Positions 51,069 to 60,100 of a DNA stretch of 64,000 bases are shown piece by piece. The stretch spans positions 1 to 64,000 of the IMG/VR virus record IMGVR_UViG_3300036760_000522, one strand, 5' to 3'. A program made the translations under genes and the position numbers. The notes beneath the pieces are model-generated. The model made no database searches, was not told the origin of the DNA, and was given only the letters and a program-made list of their open reading frames with translations. This DNA comes from a virus. How positions within the stretch are numbered: the stretch's first letter is position 1; every line of letters starts with the position of its first letter.

Positions 51069-51932
51069 GTGAAAGCCTTAGTGCTCAGTGGTGGAGGGTC
51101 GAAGGGGGCGTATGAGGTCGGAGCGATCTACCATCTGTGTGTAGTCGCTGCTCGAACCTATGACGTGATTTGTGGAGTTTCTGTAGGCGCTCTGAACGGC
51201 GCTTTTTTGGCCCAGTGGAAAGCTGGGGATGAAACCACAGGAGCTATGAAGCTCGACGACTTCTGGGCGACCATCAACCAGTCCAAAGTCTACAAGGCTT
51301 GGTTCGGTGGATACTTGGCGGCCCTGTGGAAACCGAGTCTTTACAATTCCAAGCCACTGCATGATTTGGTGCACAATAATTTGGACGCTGAGGCTGTTCG
51401 TCGCAGTGGTAAGCTCCTGCGTGTTGGAGCAGTTGACCTCAACACAGGTGAATATAGGCTGTTTGACGAACGACATCCAAAGCTTTGGGACGCAGTCCTA
51501 GCAAGCGCTGCCTATCCCGCGATTCTGTCTCCCGTAAAATTGGAATCGGGCCTTTGGATTGATGGAGGCGCGCGAGACATCACACCTCTTGGTGCTGCGA
51601 TACAACTAGGTGCAACAGATATCGACGTTGTCATGGCCTCTCCGTCGGCTGTGAAGCCTAGGAAAGCCCAAGGCATGAACGCGATCGACATTGCTTTTCG
51701 GGCTATCGACATTTTGACGGACGAGGTCAATCGAGGAGACCTGGCCAAGGCGCAGCTCTACAATCAACTGGTTGAGAGCGACCAACGCCCTGACAAGCGT
51801 TACGTGAAACTCACGGTCATCAGGCCGGATACCGAACTCACCAGCAATTCGTTTGACTTCTCTCCGAGCCTCCTCGCTTCGATGCGGAAGCGAGGTTACG
51901 AGGACGCAGATCGTGCCTTGTCCCGTGCTTGA
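51069..51932 (+). CDS. patatin-like phospholipase
   Basis: 287 residues. GGGSKGAYEVG (8-18) is the oxyanion-hole motif, GVSVG (36-40) holds nucleophile Ser38, and DGG later gives the catalytic Asp. Complete patatin dyad, so it should be an active lipid acyl hydrolase. Lies between virion genes with close spacing (12 nt to the next gene), suggesting a role in entry, lysis or membrane change. GTG 51069 with GGAAGG upstream is preferred over TTG 51048. Confidence 0.85.
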   Translation: MKALVLSGGGSKGAYEVGAIYHLCVVAARTYDVICGVSVGALNGAFLAQWKAGDETTGAMKLDDFWATINQSKVYKAWFGGYLAALWKPSLYNSKPLHDLVHNNLDAEAVRRSGKLLRVGAVDLNTGEYRLFDERHPKLWDAVLASAAYPAILSPVKLESGLWIDGGARDITPLGAAIQLGATDIDVVMASPSAVKPRKAQGMNAIDIAFRAIDILTDEVNRGDLAKAQLYNQLVESDQRPDKRYVKLTVIRPDTELTSNSFDFSPSLLASMRKRGYEDADRALSRA

Positions 51933-51943
51933 CTGGCTAGCGT

Positions 51944-52537
51944 ATGAGTGCATTTGGCAGCGCCCACTGGGGGAGGAACTGGGGCGACGGAGGCTCTGCG
52001 GATGAGCTTGTCGAAATCACAGCGCAAGATTCCGTTTCGGTCACAGACCAGCTGCTCGCGCTCGACGTCGAAATCAACGACCTCGATGAAGCGTTTGAGA
52101 TGGAGGACGACGTCCTCTCAGAGATCCAGACGTTCTTGGTTCAAGTCAACGACACGATCTCGGTCAGTGACGAGCCGTCTACAGCGATAGACTACACACG
52201 ACTCGTTGAAGACGGAGTTTCTACTACAGATACTGTTACGGTTATTTTTGTCTTTGTGTTTGACCGTGGAGTTCAAGACGCTGTCGACGTAACGGATCAA
52301 ACAACTGTAGAGACATTTACCAATTCAATCGAGGTCCTCACTGCTTTAGACGCAGTGGACATTGTTGACGTTGTAGCGTTTGTGACTGGGGGAACGACCA
52401 GCGTGCTGATCTTGGAAGATCAGCTGGTCGTCTTTCGATCCGACTACATGAGAAGAGACCGATCCGTGGCGGGGTCCTCCACACTCACTACAACCTTCAC
52501 TGAAACCATTTTGACCTACTACGAGGCGGCGGAATAG
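51944..52537 (+). CDS. acidic repeat virion protein, short
   Basis: 197 residues. N-terminal AHWGRNWGDGGSADE, then about six units of the acidic repeat (SVTDQ, SVSDE, DVTDQ). C-terminal region unrelated. Two bases before the giant repeat fibre. Likely a small fibre or connector. Confidence 0.65.
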   Translation: MSAFGSAHWGRNWGDGGSADELVEITAQDSVSVTDQLLALDVEINDLDEAFEMEDDVLSEIQTFLVQVNDTISVSDEPSTAIDYTRLVEDGVSTTDTVTVIFVFVFDRGVQDAVDVTDQTTVETFTNSIEVLTALDAVDIVDVVAFVTGGTTSVLILEDQLVVFRSDYMRRDRSVAGSSTLTTTFTETILTYYEAAE

Positions 52538-52538
52538 C

Positions 52539-55500
52539 ATGTCCTCGCCTAGTTTTCTTGATGTCTCGGCCCACGTAACCGGTACGACAGGAACGACACG
52601 TACTCCGGACGCGTCGGGGTTTGGACTGGCCGCCGACAACATCCTGTGGTGCTACGTCAATTTACGATTCAGTGGTTGCTCTACGGCCACTGTTACGATG
52701 CCGGCCGCACAGAACTGGAGCCTAGCCAGCGACCAGTCACGGGGCACTAACGCACGGTCGTTGCTCTATTGGAGGCGGTGGGGAGACGGGACCGACGATA
52801 CAACCCCTACCGTAACGGTCACCACAGGCGGGCTCTGGGGCGCCACCCTGGCGGCTTGGACGGGATGCAAGGAGACAGGAAACCCCTACGACGCCGTCAC
52901 AGAGGACCAGGAAACCACAGCTTCGACTACGATGACAGCCCAAGGGGCTACTTCTGACGGTATCGATCGGACTTCGACACGTTGGTTCTTTTCCCCTGAT
53001 GACAACAACCACGGCTCGCCGAGTGAGGGTACCCTCGCGTTTGGAGGTACGAGCTACCAAAACTCCTCTGGCGTCGGATATTCGACATCCTGCTCCTACT
53101 TGACGGGGGAGGTCTCTGGCGACGTTGGTACGGCCACCATGACCCAGGGCTCGAACGGCCCTGATACCTACAACTGGCACACGATCGTTCTTGCACCAAG
53201 TACCTACGATCCGTCGATTAGCGACGACACGATTTCGACGACAGACAGCGTCGCTGTTTCGATCGACTATGGTCGAAGTTCTTCAGACACGATTTCCGTA
53301 ACGGACTCCGTTGCTGTTTCACCGACGTTCGGACGCGCAGTTTCTGATGCGATTTCGGTCGTTACGGATCTCACAGTTGAACTGCTCACAACAACTATCA
53401 CTTACGACGTTACGGTTTCTGACGCGATCTCAGTCACGGACCAGTTGTTGGTCGAGACTGCTTTCCCAGAAGACGCGATTTCGGTCACAGATACAACAAC
53501 TACCAGTTTGGACTATGGGCGTTCTGCCAGTGACTCAATAGACATTGTCGACGAAACCGAGATTATGACAGCCAATCTGGATGTCATGGTCGAGGACACG
53601 ATCTCAGTCACCGACACAATTTCGATTGACTTGGTTTACGCCCGCACTGCCGACGACACAGTATCCGTCACAGATCAAACTTCTGTTGACTTGGTCTACG
53701 CTCGCGAGGCAAACGACGCGATTTCGGTTACCGAGGACACTCTTGCCGAGACCGCGTTCCCTCAAGATACGATTTCGGTCACGGACCAGTTCGCAGTTGA
53801 ACTGTCGTTTGATCGTTCAGCATCAGACACAATCGTAACGACAGATCAGATTCTCACGTCGGTCGAGTTTGACCGCTCAGCATCAGACGCGATTTCGACC
53901 ACAGATGAGACCTCGATTGCATTTGAGCGTGAAGCCAACGACACAGTTTCCGTAACTGATACGTCCACGACAAACGTCGAATACGAGCGTTTGGTTTCAG
54001 ACGCTGTTTCAATTGCAGATCAGACAACAACGGAACTCACGTTCAATCGTACGGCTTCCGATTCGATTGTGGCCACGGACACGACGACCGCGGAGCTTGA
54101 AAGCGGGGAGGTCGTAGGGATCGATGACGACATCGATGTAGACGTCGTCTACGGCAGGATCGTCAGTGACGTTGTTCCAGTAACTGACGATCTATCGGTT
54201 ACGACTTTCTACGACCGCACACTCTCGGATGTTGTCTCAGTAGCGGACCAGACACTGATCGAGACTGTCTTTCCAGAAGACTCGATTTCGATCGTTGACG
54301 CTGTCGCCGTGGGCTTCGTATTTGATCGGCTTCTTTCGGATGCAGTTTCCGTCACTGACACGACGCAGGTCAACGTTGAATTTGATCGGACCCTTGCTGA
54401 TACAGTTTCGGTCGTTGACGCAATCATTGTAGGGATCCAATTCGACAGGTTCGCGGATGAGGCAATCTCTGTCGCTGATTCAACGGCTATAACTGTCGAT
54501 CGGAGCCCGTCCGACACTGTATCGGTTACAGATGAGACCGCTGTCGCCGCCGACTATAGCCGGACACTCGTCGATGTGATCACGGTTGCAGATCAAGTCA
54601 CGTCCTCAGTCGAGTACGATCGCGTCGCAAGTGACACGATTTCTGCTGCCGACACGACGGCTGTCACTCTCACTTTCACGAGAACGGCTTCTGACACGGT
54701 TTCGGTTGCCGACCAGACAATGGTCGAAACCAGCTTTGACGCTGATGTCATCGACATCACGGACACTGTTGCGACAGCGGTTGACTACCAACGAACGCTC
54801 AGTGACACGATTTCAGTCAGTGATCAAACGACTGTCGAGAACGCGTTCCCAGAGGACACAATCTCCGTCACTGACGCAACGGTCGTCGACTTAGCCTACA
54901 ATCGCAAACCTGCGGACACGATCTCGACGACTGATAAGGCGTCTTGGTTCTTCTACTTGGGACTCAGTGATGCCGTTCTCGACAGTGACGTTGCTTACAC
55001 ATCGCTCACGTACGAGAAATCTGCGGCGGACACGATCTCGGTTACTGACCAAGCAACAGCGTCGCGGGAGTTGGGTCGCGTTGTTAGTGATACGATTTCA
55101 GTATCTGATACAACGACTATTGATCTCTATCGGATCATTTCCGTCACAGCTTCAGACACAGTCACTGTCGTCGACCAGACCACACCGGCAACCAGTTACG
55201 TTCGGAGTGCTCAAGACACGGTTTCAACGGCCGATACCGTAGCTGCTGGTCTCGAGTTCACACGCTCCGCCTCCGACACGATTTCAGTCACTGACACGTC
55301 GGCGACTTCAGTCAGCTTCTCGAGGACCGCCACCGACGCAATCGTTGTCACCGACACACTGACAGCGGAAACCAACTACGTTCGAACTGTCCAAGACACG
55401 ATTTCGATCACGGATCAAGTCGTTCGCAGCATTTCATTCGATCGTTCGGCTTCAGATGCGATCTCTGTCGCTGACGCAGCGACTGTCGCCCTCACGCTTG

Positions 55501-56552
55501 GCCGAACTGCCAGCGATATTGTCTCGACGACCGATACGTCAGCAACAGCTCTCGATTACTCGAGGCTTGTTCAAGACGGAGTAGCACTCACCGACGTACT
55601 TCTCGCAGCAACACAGTACTCACGCGACGCCAACGACACGATTTCGATCGTAGACACGGTAGCAGTCGACAGGACCCGTGAAGTATCGGCGTCCGATACG
55701 ATCTCTGTCACTGACGCCGTGGCTACGGAATCTGTGTTTGGACGGACCGTCAGCGACACGATTTCGATCACTGACGAGCTTTCCACGGTCACGAACTACG
55801 TTCGGTTTGCTGATGACGCGATCAGCGTCGTCGACACAGTTACACGTGGGCTTGAAGCTGGGGTCTTTGCCCAAGACACGATCGACGTAACGGACGAAGT
55901 CACGAAGATCGTCACGTTTGAGAGGATCCTTACCGAGGTCCTGACTGTCACCGACGAGCTTCTTACCGTCACGAGCTACGTCCGGTTCGCGGATGACGCT
56001 TTCACGATTACAGACCAAGCCACATCCTCAGTCGAGCAGGACCGGTCGGCTGACGACACAATGTCGGCCACAGACGATGTCGGCATTGCCGTCGATTACG
56101 TTCGGTTCGTAGACGACAGTCCACCAGTTTTCGACGACGTCATCGTCCGGACTTTCGATTTCAGTCTACGAAATCAACCCCCGACAACCACGATCCTGCC
56201 GCCTGTACCCACGGTATTCCGTTACCTACAACGCCTTGTCAATGGGAATCTGGTCTTGACACTAAGAGACCGTCAAGGCCCTTTCACGCCAGCGATTTTG
56301 TACTACTGCCTCTACAGAGTCACCAACTCAGGCGGACGGATACTTGTCGGAGCGCGTCACATCCCCAACACAGCAGGAGTTGGAGTCTTCTATGTCGTCG
56401 CACGCGCCGGAGAGCAACAGCAACCAGGTAATTGGTTAATCAGATGGGAGTACCAGAAGACACGTAATTCCCAAGTACGTATCGTGGAGCAAGCATTTCA
56501 AGTCGTAGCCGGAACCGTCGCGAACCCTGTGCAGAAGTTTGGTTGGGAGTGA
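52539..56552 (+). CDS. giant acidic repeat fibre
   Basis: 1337 residues. Residues 1-225: a Gly/Thr-rich domain like phage tail jelly-roll parts (WCYVNLRFSG, WSLASDQSRG). Residues about 226-1205: tandem 20-residue units with consensus ASDTISVTD-x-x-x-x-x-x-x-Y-x-R, over 40 copies. Residues about 1206-1337: a beta domain (YYCLYRV, NWLIRWEYQK, EQAFQVV) whose order matches the 57118 protein. The repeats probably form a long rod or solenoid. Asp-rich, so Ca2+ binding is possible. Confidence 0.8.
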   Translation: MSSPSFLDVSAHVTGTTGTTRTPDASGFGLAADNILWCYVNLRFSGCSTATVTMPAAQNWSLASDQSRGTNARSLLYWRRWGDGTDDTTPTVTVTTGGLWGATLAAWTGCKETGNPYDAVTEDQETTASTTMTAQGATSDGIDRTSTRWFFSPDDNNHGSPSEGTLAFGGTSYQNSSGVGYSTSCSYLTGEVSGDVGTATMTQGSNGPDTYNWHTIVLAPSTYDPSISDDTISTTDSVAVSIDYGRSSSDTISVTDSVAVSPTFGRAVSDAISVVTDLTVELLTTTITYDVTVSDAISVTDQLLVETAFPEDAISVTDTTTTSLDYGRSASDSIDIVDETEIMTANLDVMVEDTISVTDTISIDLVYARTADDTVSVTDQTSVDLVYAREANDAISVTEDTLAETAFPQDTISVTDQFAVELSFDRSASDTIVTTDQILTSVEFDRSASDAISTTDETSIAFEREANDTVSVTDTSTTNVEYERLVSDAVSIADQTTTELTFNRTASDSIVATDTTTAELESGEVVGIDDDIDVDVVYGRIVSDVVPVTDDLSVTTFYDRTLSDVVSVADQTLIETVFPEDSISIVDAVAVGFVFDRLLSDAVSVTDTTQVNVEFDRTLADTVSVVDAIIVGIQFDRFADEAISVADSTAITVDRSPSDTVSVTDETAVAADYSRTLVDVITVADQVTSSVEYDRVASDTISAADTTAVTLTFTRTASDTVSVADQTMVETSFDADVIDITDTVATAVDYQRTLSDTISVSDQTTVENAFPEDTISVTDATVVDLAYNRKPADTISTTDKASWFFYLGLSDAVLDSDVAYTSLTYEKSAADTISVTDQATASRELGRVVSDTISVSDTTTIDLYRIISVTASDTVTVVDQTTPATSYVRSAQDTVSTADTVAAGLEFTRSASDTISVTDTSATSVSFSRTATDAIVVTDTLTAETNYVRTVQDTISITDQVVRSISFDRSASDAISVADAATVALTLGRTASDIVSTTDTSATALDYSRLVQDGVALTDVLLAATQYSRDANDTISIVDTVAVDRTREVSASDTISVTDAVATESVFGRTVSDTISITDELSTVTNYVRFADDAISVVDTVTRGLEAGVFAQDTIDVTDEVTKIVTFERILTEVLTVTDELLTVTSYVRFADDAFTITDQATSSVEQDRSADDTMSATDDVGIAVDYVRFVDDSPPVFDDVIVRTFDFSLRNQPPTTTILPPVPTVFRYLQRLVNGNLVLTLRDRQGPFTPAILYYCLYRVTNSGGRILVGARHIPNTAGVGVFYVVARAGEQQQPGNWLIRWEYQKTRNSQVRIVEQAFQVVAGTVANPVQKFGWE
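53216..56155 (+). repeat. coding repeat, 60-bp period
   Basis: DNA period about 60 bp coding the 20-residue unit. Cores such as GACACGATTTCGGTCACGGA recur with many silent changes, so the units are old rather than freshly amplified. Recombination between units could change fibre length. Confidence 0.85.
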
Positions 56553-56554
56553 CA

Positions 56555-56932
56555 ATGCAGAAATTGCTGGAAAAGCTTCGCGCGTTTGAGGCGTCAACTA
56601 CTTCGGAACTTTGGATTACACGTTACGCAATGCGTGTGATCTGTCCTTCTTGTGCGGACAAGATGGCGTCTCTCGGGATCCGCAGTGTCCGGGCCTCAGT
56701 GTTATTTGGTGAGGAGCGCCTAGCTGCTGCTGCCTTGGACCGTACTGTCACAGCCGCTTGGGGCACGTTGCCGAAGGGGTGGACCAATAAGTCGGTCAAG
56801 AAGTTTTGGGAGTCGTTGACAGGGGATAGAAAGCACAAGATCACAGCCTGCATGAAGGCCCTCAAAGGAAAGCCTGGGATCGACGATCCTGGAGCCTTTT
56901 GTGCTAGCCTGAAGCGGAAACTCGAGGACTAA
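56555..56932 (+). CDS. hypothetical phage protein
   Basis: 125 residues. CPSCADKM near residue 30, then a C-terminal module WTNKSVKKFWESLTGDRKHK plus DDPGAFCASLKRKLE that recurs in large phages. Function unknown. Two nt after the fibre gene. Confidence 0.65.
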   Translation: MQKLLEKLRAFEASTTSELWITRYAMRVICPSCADKMASLGIRSVRASVLFGEERLAAAALDRTVTAAWGTLPKGWTNKSVKKFWESLTGDRKHKITACMKALKGKPGIDDPGAFCASLKRKLED

Positions 56933-56936
56933 AGCA

Positions 56937-57113
56937 ATGGGCCACTACACGTATGATCGTCGAACCGCGGCGACAACAGACCCAGATTGGGAAGCACTCG
57001 AAAACGACCTGGAGCTCAATCTTGGCGACTTGCGTAAAGCAGGTGGAAGACACGGGACTCCGGGAATTGCGACTGAAGCCAACACTGTCAAAGTGACTCG
57101 TTCCGGACGTTAA
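56937..57113 (+). CDS. small hypothetical protein
   Basis: 58 residues, polar, with a DWEALENDLELNLGDLRKAG helix and a Gly/Thr-rich end. Tightly spaced between virion genes. Function unknown. Confidence 0.55.
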   Translation: MGHYTYDRRTAATTDPDWEALENDLELNLGDLRKAGGRHGTPGIATEANTVKVTRSGR

Positions 57114-57117
57114 GTGT

Positions 57118-57885
57118 ATGTCAGGCGTCGCGTACTTTCGAGGGCAGCAGTTAGGGATCGACGACCTCGACCTATGCCTTGAAACGTCGTCAGGCCGACC
57201 TGTCAACGCGGCTGAGATTAGCTACGCTCTCTACGACTTCACGACTGGGCAAGAGGCTTTGCTCGGGATCCCACGACGGACACCGGTCAACGATGTCGTA
57301 GGACACTACTACGCCAGCCTCATCATTCCTCTCGACGCGAACATTGGTTGCTATCGGATCCGGTGGACCTTTCGTGAACTCATCGGCGGAGCCGTTAATC
57401 AAGTGGTCCAAGAGTTCAATGTCATCGACAAGGTGGCTCCTGAAACGACCATCTACACATGTTGTGAAGCCGAGTTGATTCGCAGCTTGCGGTACAGAAC
57501 CCGCGACCTGCGCCCGGATCGCAATTATCACTTCAGACCTCCGGCGCACGAAGAAACCATCCGACAGTTCAATCGTGTGTTTGGTTACATCTGGGAAGAT
57601 GATGAGCTACGAGAATTTTTGAGCCAGGCACTCGACATGGTGTCGGCTGCTCCGCCACGTACACCGATTCCGAACTGCGACATCTTGGCTAGAACCTATC
57701 CCGAATGGCGTTCACTCGTGGTGACAGGCGCCATGATGCATGCGATCTTTGCGTTGATGCTGAATTGGATTTCTGACGAATTCTCAGTTGTAGGGAGCAC
57801 ATTGGTTCGTGTTACGCTTCCGGATGGGCAGGTACTAGACTTGGCAATCAAAGAGCTGCACGACATTCTCCATGAGGATTTGTGA
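57118..57885 (+). CDS. virion protein N-terminal part plus N-intein
   Basis: 255 residues. Residues 1-222 are the N-extein: a beta domain similar in order to the end of the giant fibre, then a helical part ending NWISDEF. Residues 223-255 (SVVGSTLVRVTLPDG..., 33 aa) look like a very short N-intein with Ser1, similar in size to the 25-residue N-half of atypically split inteins such as AceL-TerL. The partner begins at 58847. The stop overlaps the endonuclease start (TGATG). Confidence 0.8.
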   Translation: MSGVAYFRGQQLGIDDLDLCLETSSGRPVNAAEISYALYDFTTGQEALLGIPRRTPVNDVVGHYYASLIIPLDANIGCYRIRWTFRELIGGAVNQVVQEFNVIDKVAPETTIYTCCEAELIRSLRYRTRDLRPDRNYHFRPPAHEETIRQFNRVFGYIWEDDELREFLSQALDMVSAAPPRTPIPNCDILARTYPEWRSLVVTGAMMHAIFALMLNWISDEFSVVGSTLVRVTLPDGQVLDLAIKELHDILHEDL

Positions 57886-59251
57886 TGTCGTCTGGGTTGT
57901 CTAAACGGCAAGTGGCTCGTCAGTACGGACTCAATTTACACACAGTTGATATACTCTTGAAAAGAAATGTGCTGTCAATTCAAGCGGGTTGTTCACGACT
58001 TCGGCCCAAGCTTGTTGGTTTGGAAAAATTAGTTGAAGGAGAGCATTACATTGTGTGCTTGGAGTGTGGAGCATTCCAAGGAGCGATCATGTCCAAGCAT
58101 CTTCAAGCTTGTTCTGGGACCACGTACGCCGCCTACTTGTGTAGATATCCTGACACTCCTACGATGTCTGTTTTGACTGCTGCCAGCAAAGCCAAAACAG
58201 ACAGTCAGAAACGGTGTCAGTCCTTGACTTTGAAAGCGAGATTCAAGACAAAATCTGGTGATATTACCCGACGACAAATCTCAGAGGCGTCACGTCGATT
58301 ACATGATTCCGGATATCGTGAACGTGCCGCACGACACCTTCGTGTGTTGAATTCCCAACCAGAGCAGAGAGCAGCCCGGTCCGCAGAATCTAAGGCTAGG
58401 TGGGATTCAGGGGAGCAGGGATCTGTAAACAAGAGGTGGAGAACGAAGCATAGAGGTGAGATGCTTGCACTGGCTGCCAACGCACGTCGACATATTGGAC
58501 GGAAGCTAACCAAAATACACAAGGCTGCCAAAGACGCCATGCACGCCTCGGGACTTTCAGGGTTTGTCACTGAATACGAGGTGGGGTACTACTCTATAGA
58601 TGAGGCCCGTCCTGACCTCCGATTAGCCGTAGAGATTGACGGTTGTTACTGGCACGGTTGTCTTGTATGTGGTTTTTCCGGGATGGACAATACTCGGTCC
58701 TACGATAGACGTAAAACCACTTACCTGCGCAATCGCGGGTGGACCATTCTTCATCTTCGCGAGCACGAGATTAAGGACAATCTCAACGAGTGTGTGCGTC
58801 GTGTAGGTCGTATGGTTGAACAATTGTCTGCTAGAGAGGTTGCAGCATGAACATTGAAACTCGGAAAGCGATACAAGATGCTTTCCGCATAGGTCAGCTT
58901 CGTGTTCAAACTGTGGAACCGTCAACTGGTCATGTAAATCTGTGTGTTGTATCTGACGTGTTGCGCCACGAAACGGCACATAAAGATAATGTACGTGTGG
59001 TACTCAATGACGGCCGGACAGTTACGTCAACGATCGATCATTCATTGTTCTCCAGACACGACAGCAAGATTTCCCCTATTCAAGCTGGGTCTCTCAAATC
59101 CGGAGATACTGTCGCTACAGTGTCTGGAGGATCTTTAGAATGGTCGGAGGTGGCCAATGTCGATCGACAACCACCTGAGAAACACACGTACGACTTGTCG
59201 GTTCCGGGCCCAGAGAACTTCGTACTTTCGAACGGTATCCTTGCACACAAC
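57784..59251 (+). mobile_element. split-intein cassette with homing endonuclease
   Basis: N-intein (57784-57882, 33 aa), a complete endonuclease gene (57885-58850) and C-intein (58847-59251, 135 aa) ending LAHN before Ser. The joins are translation-coupled (TGATG and ATGA). Such fractured genes, with a nuclease gene between split-intein halves, are known. Splicing in trans would join 222 and 75 residues into a 297-residue protein. Confidence 0.82.
57885..58850 (+). CDS. Vsr-like homing endonuclease
   Basis: 321 residues. N-terminal helix-turn-helix (SKRQVARQYGLNLHTVDILL), then a C2HC-like finger (CLECGAFQGAIMSKHLQAC) of the type used by intron and intein nucleases. A basic middle follows. 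The C-terminal Vsr/PD-(D/E)XK-like core is LAVEIDGCYWHGC ... YLRNRGWTILHLREHEIKDN. Acid and base residues are present. It probably cuts the intein-free allele of the virion gene. Confidence 0.82.
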   Translation: MSSGLSKRQVARQYGLNLHTVDILLKRNVLSIQAGCSRLRPKLVGLEKLVEGEHYIVCLECGAFQGAIMSKHLQACSGTTYAAYLCRYPDTPTMSVLTAASKAKTDSQKRCQSLTLKARFKTKSGDITRRQISEASRRLHDSGYRERAARHLRVLNSQPEQRAARSAESKARWDSGEQGSVNKRWRTKHRGEMLALAANARRHIGRKLTKIHKAAKDAMHASGLSGFVTEYEVGYYSIDEARPDLRLAVEIDGCYWHGCLVCGFSGMDNTRSYDRRKTTYLRNRGWTILHLREHEIKDNLNECVRRVGRMVEQLSAREVAA

Positions 59252-59479
59252 TCGTACTCGATAGGGGGTGTCTCCCTCGATATTGAGAAGTCGAGCAAGT
59301 ACGAGTCTGCTTACCAGGCGATCAAGGATCAGTTCAACGAACAACTTGAAAAGGCCAAGGCGACAGTGAAGATCGTCAAGGGGCTACAGCAACCGAGATT
59401 CGGCATCGGGATCCGATCCAGCTTCGGTCCTATGGTTTCAGCTGGTGCCCTCACTCCTTCAAAATTTGTTGGATTTTAG
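58847..59479 (+). CDS. C-intein plus virion protein C-terminal part
   Basis: 210 residues. Residues 1-135 form a long C-intein: a Hint-fold part with TSTIDHSLFSRH (block B), LKSGDTVAT, and YDLSVPGPENFVLSNGILAHN (blocks F and G). Extein residues 136-210 (SYSIGGVSLDIEKSSKYES...) give the C-terminal part of the virion protein, ending SKFVGF. Key splice residues His134-Asn135 and Ser+1 are present. Confidence 0.82.
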   Translation: MNIETRKAIQDAFRIGQLRVQTVEPSTGHVNLCVVSDVLRHETAHKDNVRVVLNDGRTVTSTIDHSLFSRHDSKISPIQAGSLKSGDTVATVSGGSLEWSEVANVDRQPPEKHTYDLSVPGPENFVLSNGILAHNSYSIGGVSLDIEKSSKYESAYQAIKDQFNEQLEKAKATVKIVKGLQQPRFGIGIRSSFGPMVSAGALTPSKFVGF

Positions 59480-59499
59480 ATTCGGTGTTTCTTAAGCCT

Positions 59500-59808
59500 A
59501 TGTCTGAAGCAGTTGAAACCCAGAAACCCACCCAACTCACACCGAACGATCCTGTGGATCCAGAGCAGCTGGACCTATTTCGGCAGCTCGCCGAGTCACG
59601 TGCACGATTGTCAGACACTCTTTTGTCCCTGGAGCTGGAGAAGATCCAGATCCTCGGTGCAGCTCGCCAGATAGAGGCACAACAAGGCAAACTCATGGCG
59701 AGGTGCCTGACAGAGCGAGGACTGGCGCCTAATACTGCCGTGAGTATCGACCCGAAGACAGGCGTGTTGACTGTCATACAACAAGAACCTGAGATGCCCT
59801 CCAGTTGA
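59500..59808 (+). CDS. small coiled-coil virion-region protein
   Basis: 102 residues. A Thr/Pro-rich start, a long helical core (about 20-70), and a beta C-terminus (VSIDPKTGVLTVIQQE). Function unknown. Confidence 0.6.
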   Translation: MSEAVETQKPTQLTPNDPVDPEQLDLFRQLAESRARLSDTLLSLELEKIQILGAARQIEAQQGKLMARCLTERGLAPNTAVSIDPKTGVLTVIQQEPEMPSS

Positions 59809-59821
59809 GAGAGGCGCTACG

Positions 59822-60094
59822 TTGATCTATGTGGATCAGTTGATGAGCGGCACTGTAGATGGTTGTCGTGCAACGCAGTGGTGCCATCTCATTGCTGATA
59901 CCGACGAAGAGCTACACAGTTTTGCTAAACAGATAGGTATGAAACATGTGTGGTTCCAAGATGCGCCGCCGGCCAGTTTTCCCCATTACGATTTGACGGC
60001 ACGACGACGTACAGTCGCTGTCAGGCTGGGTGCCACAGAATTAGCGCGACGCGAATTCTCGGCTAAGATGAAGCAGATCCGTCAAACTTGGTGA
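59822..60094 (+). CDS. DUF4031 protein
   Basis: 90 residues, TTG start with GAGAGG upstream. CHLIADTDEELHSFAKQIGM, then WFQ and HYDLTARRRTVAVRLGA match DUF4031, a small domain of unknown role common in phages and actinobacteria. Confidence 0.75.
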   Translation: MIYVDQLMSGTVDGCRATQWCHLIADTDEELHSFAKQIGMKHVWFQDAPPASFPHYDLTARRRTVAVRLGATELARREFSAKMKQIRQTW

Positions 60095-60100
60095 TTTTCA

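Noticed and set aside
51069-51932. Patatin as a CBASS effector (CapV-like)
   Set aside because: No cyclase gene beside it and it sits among virion genes.
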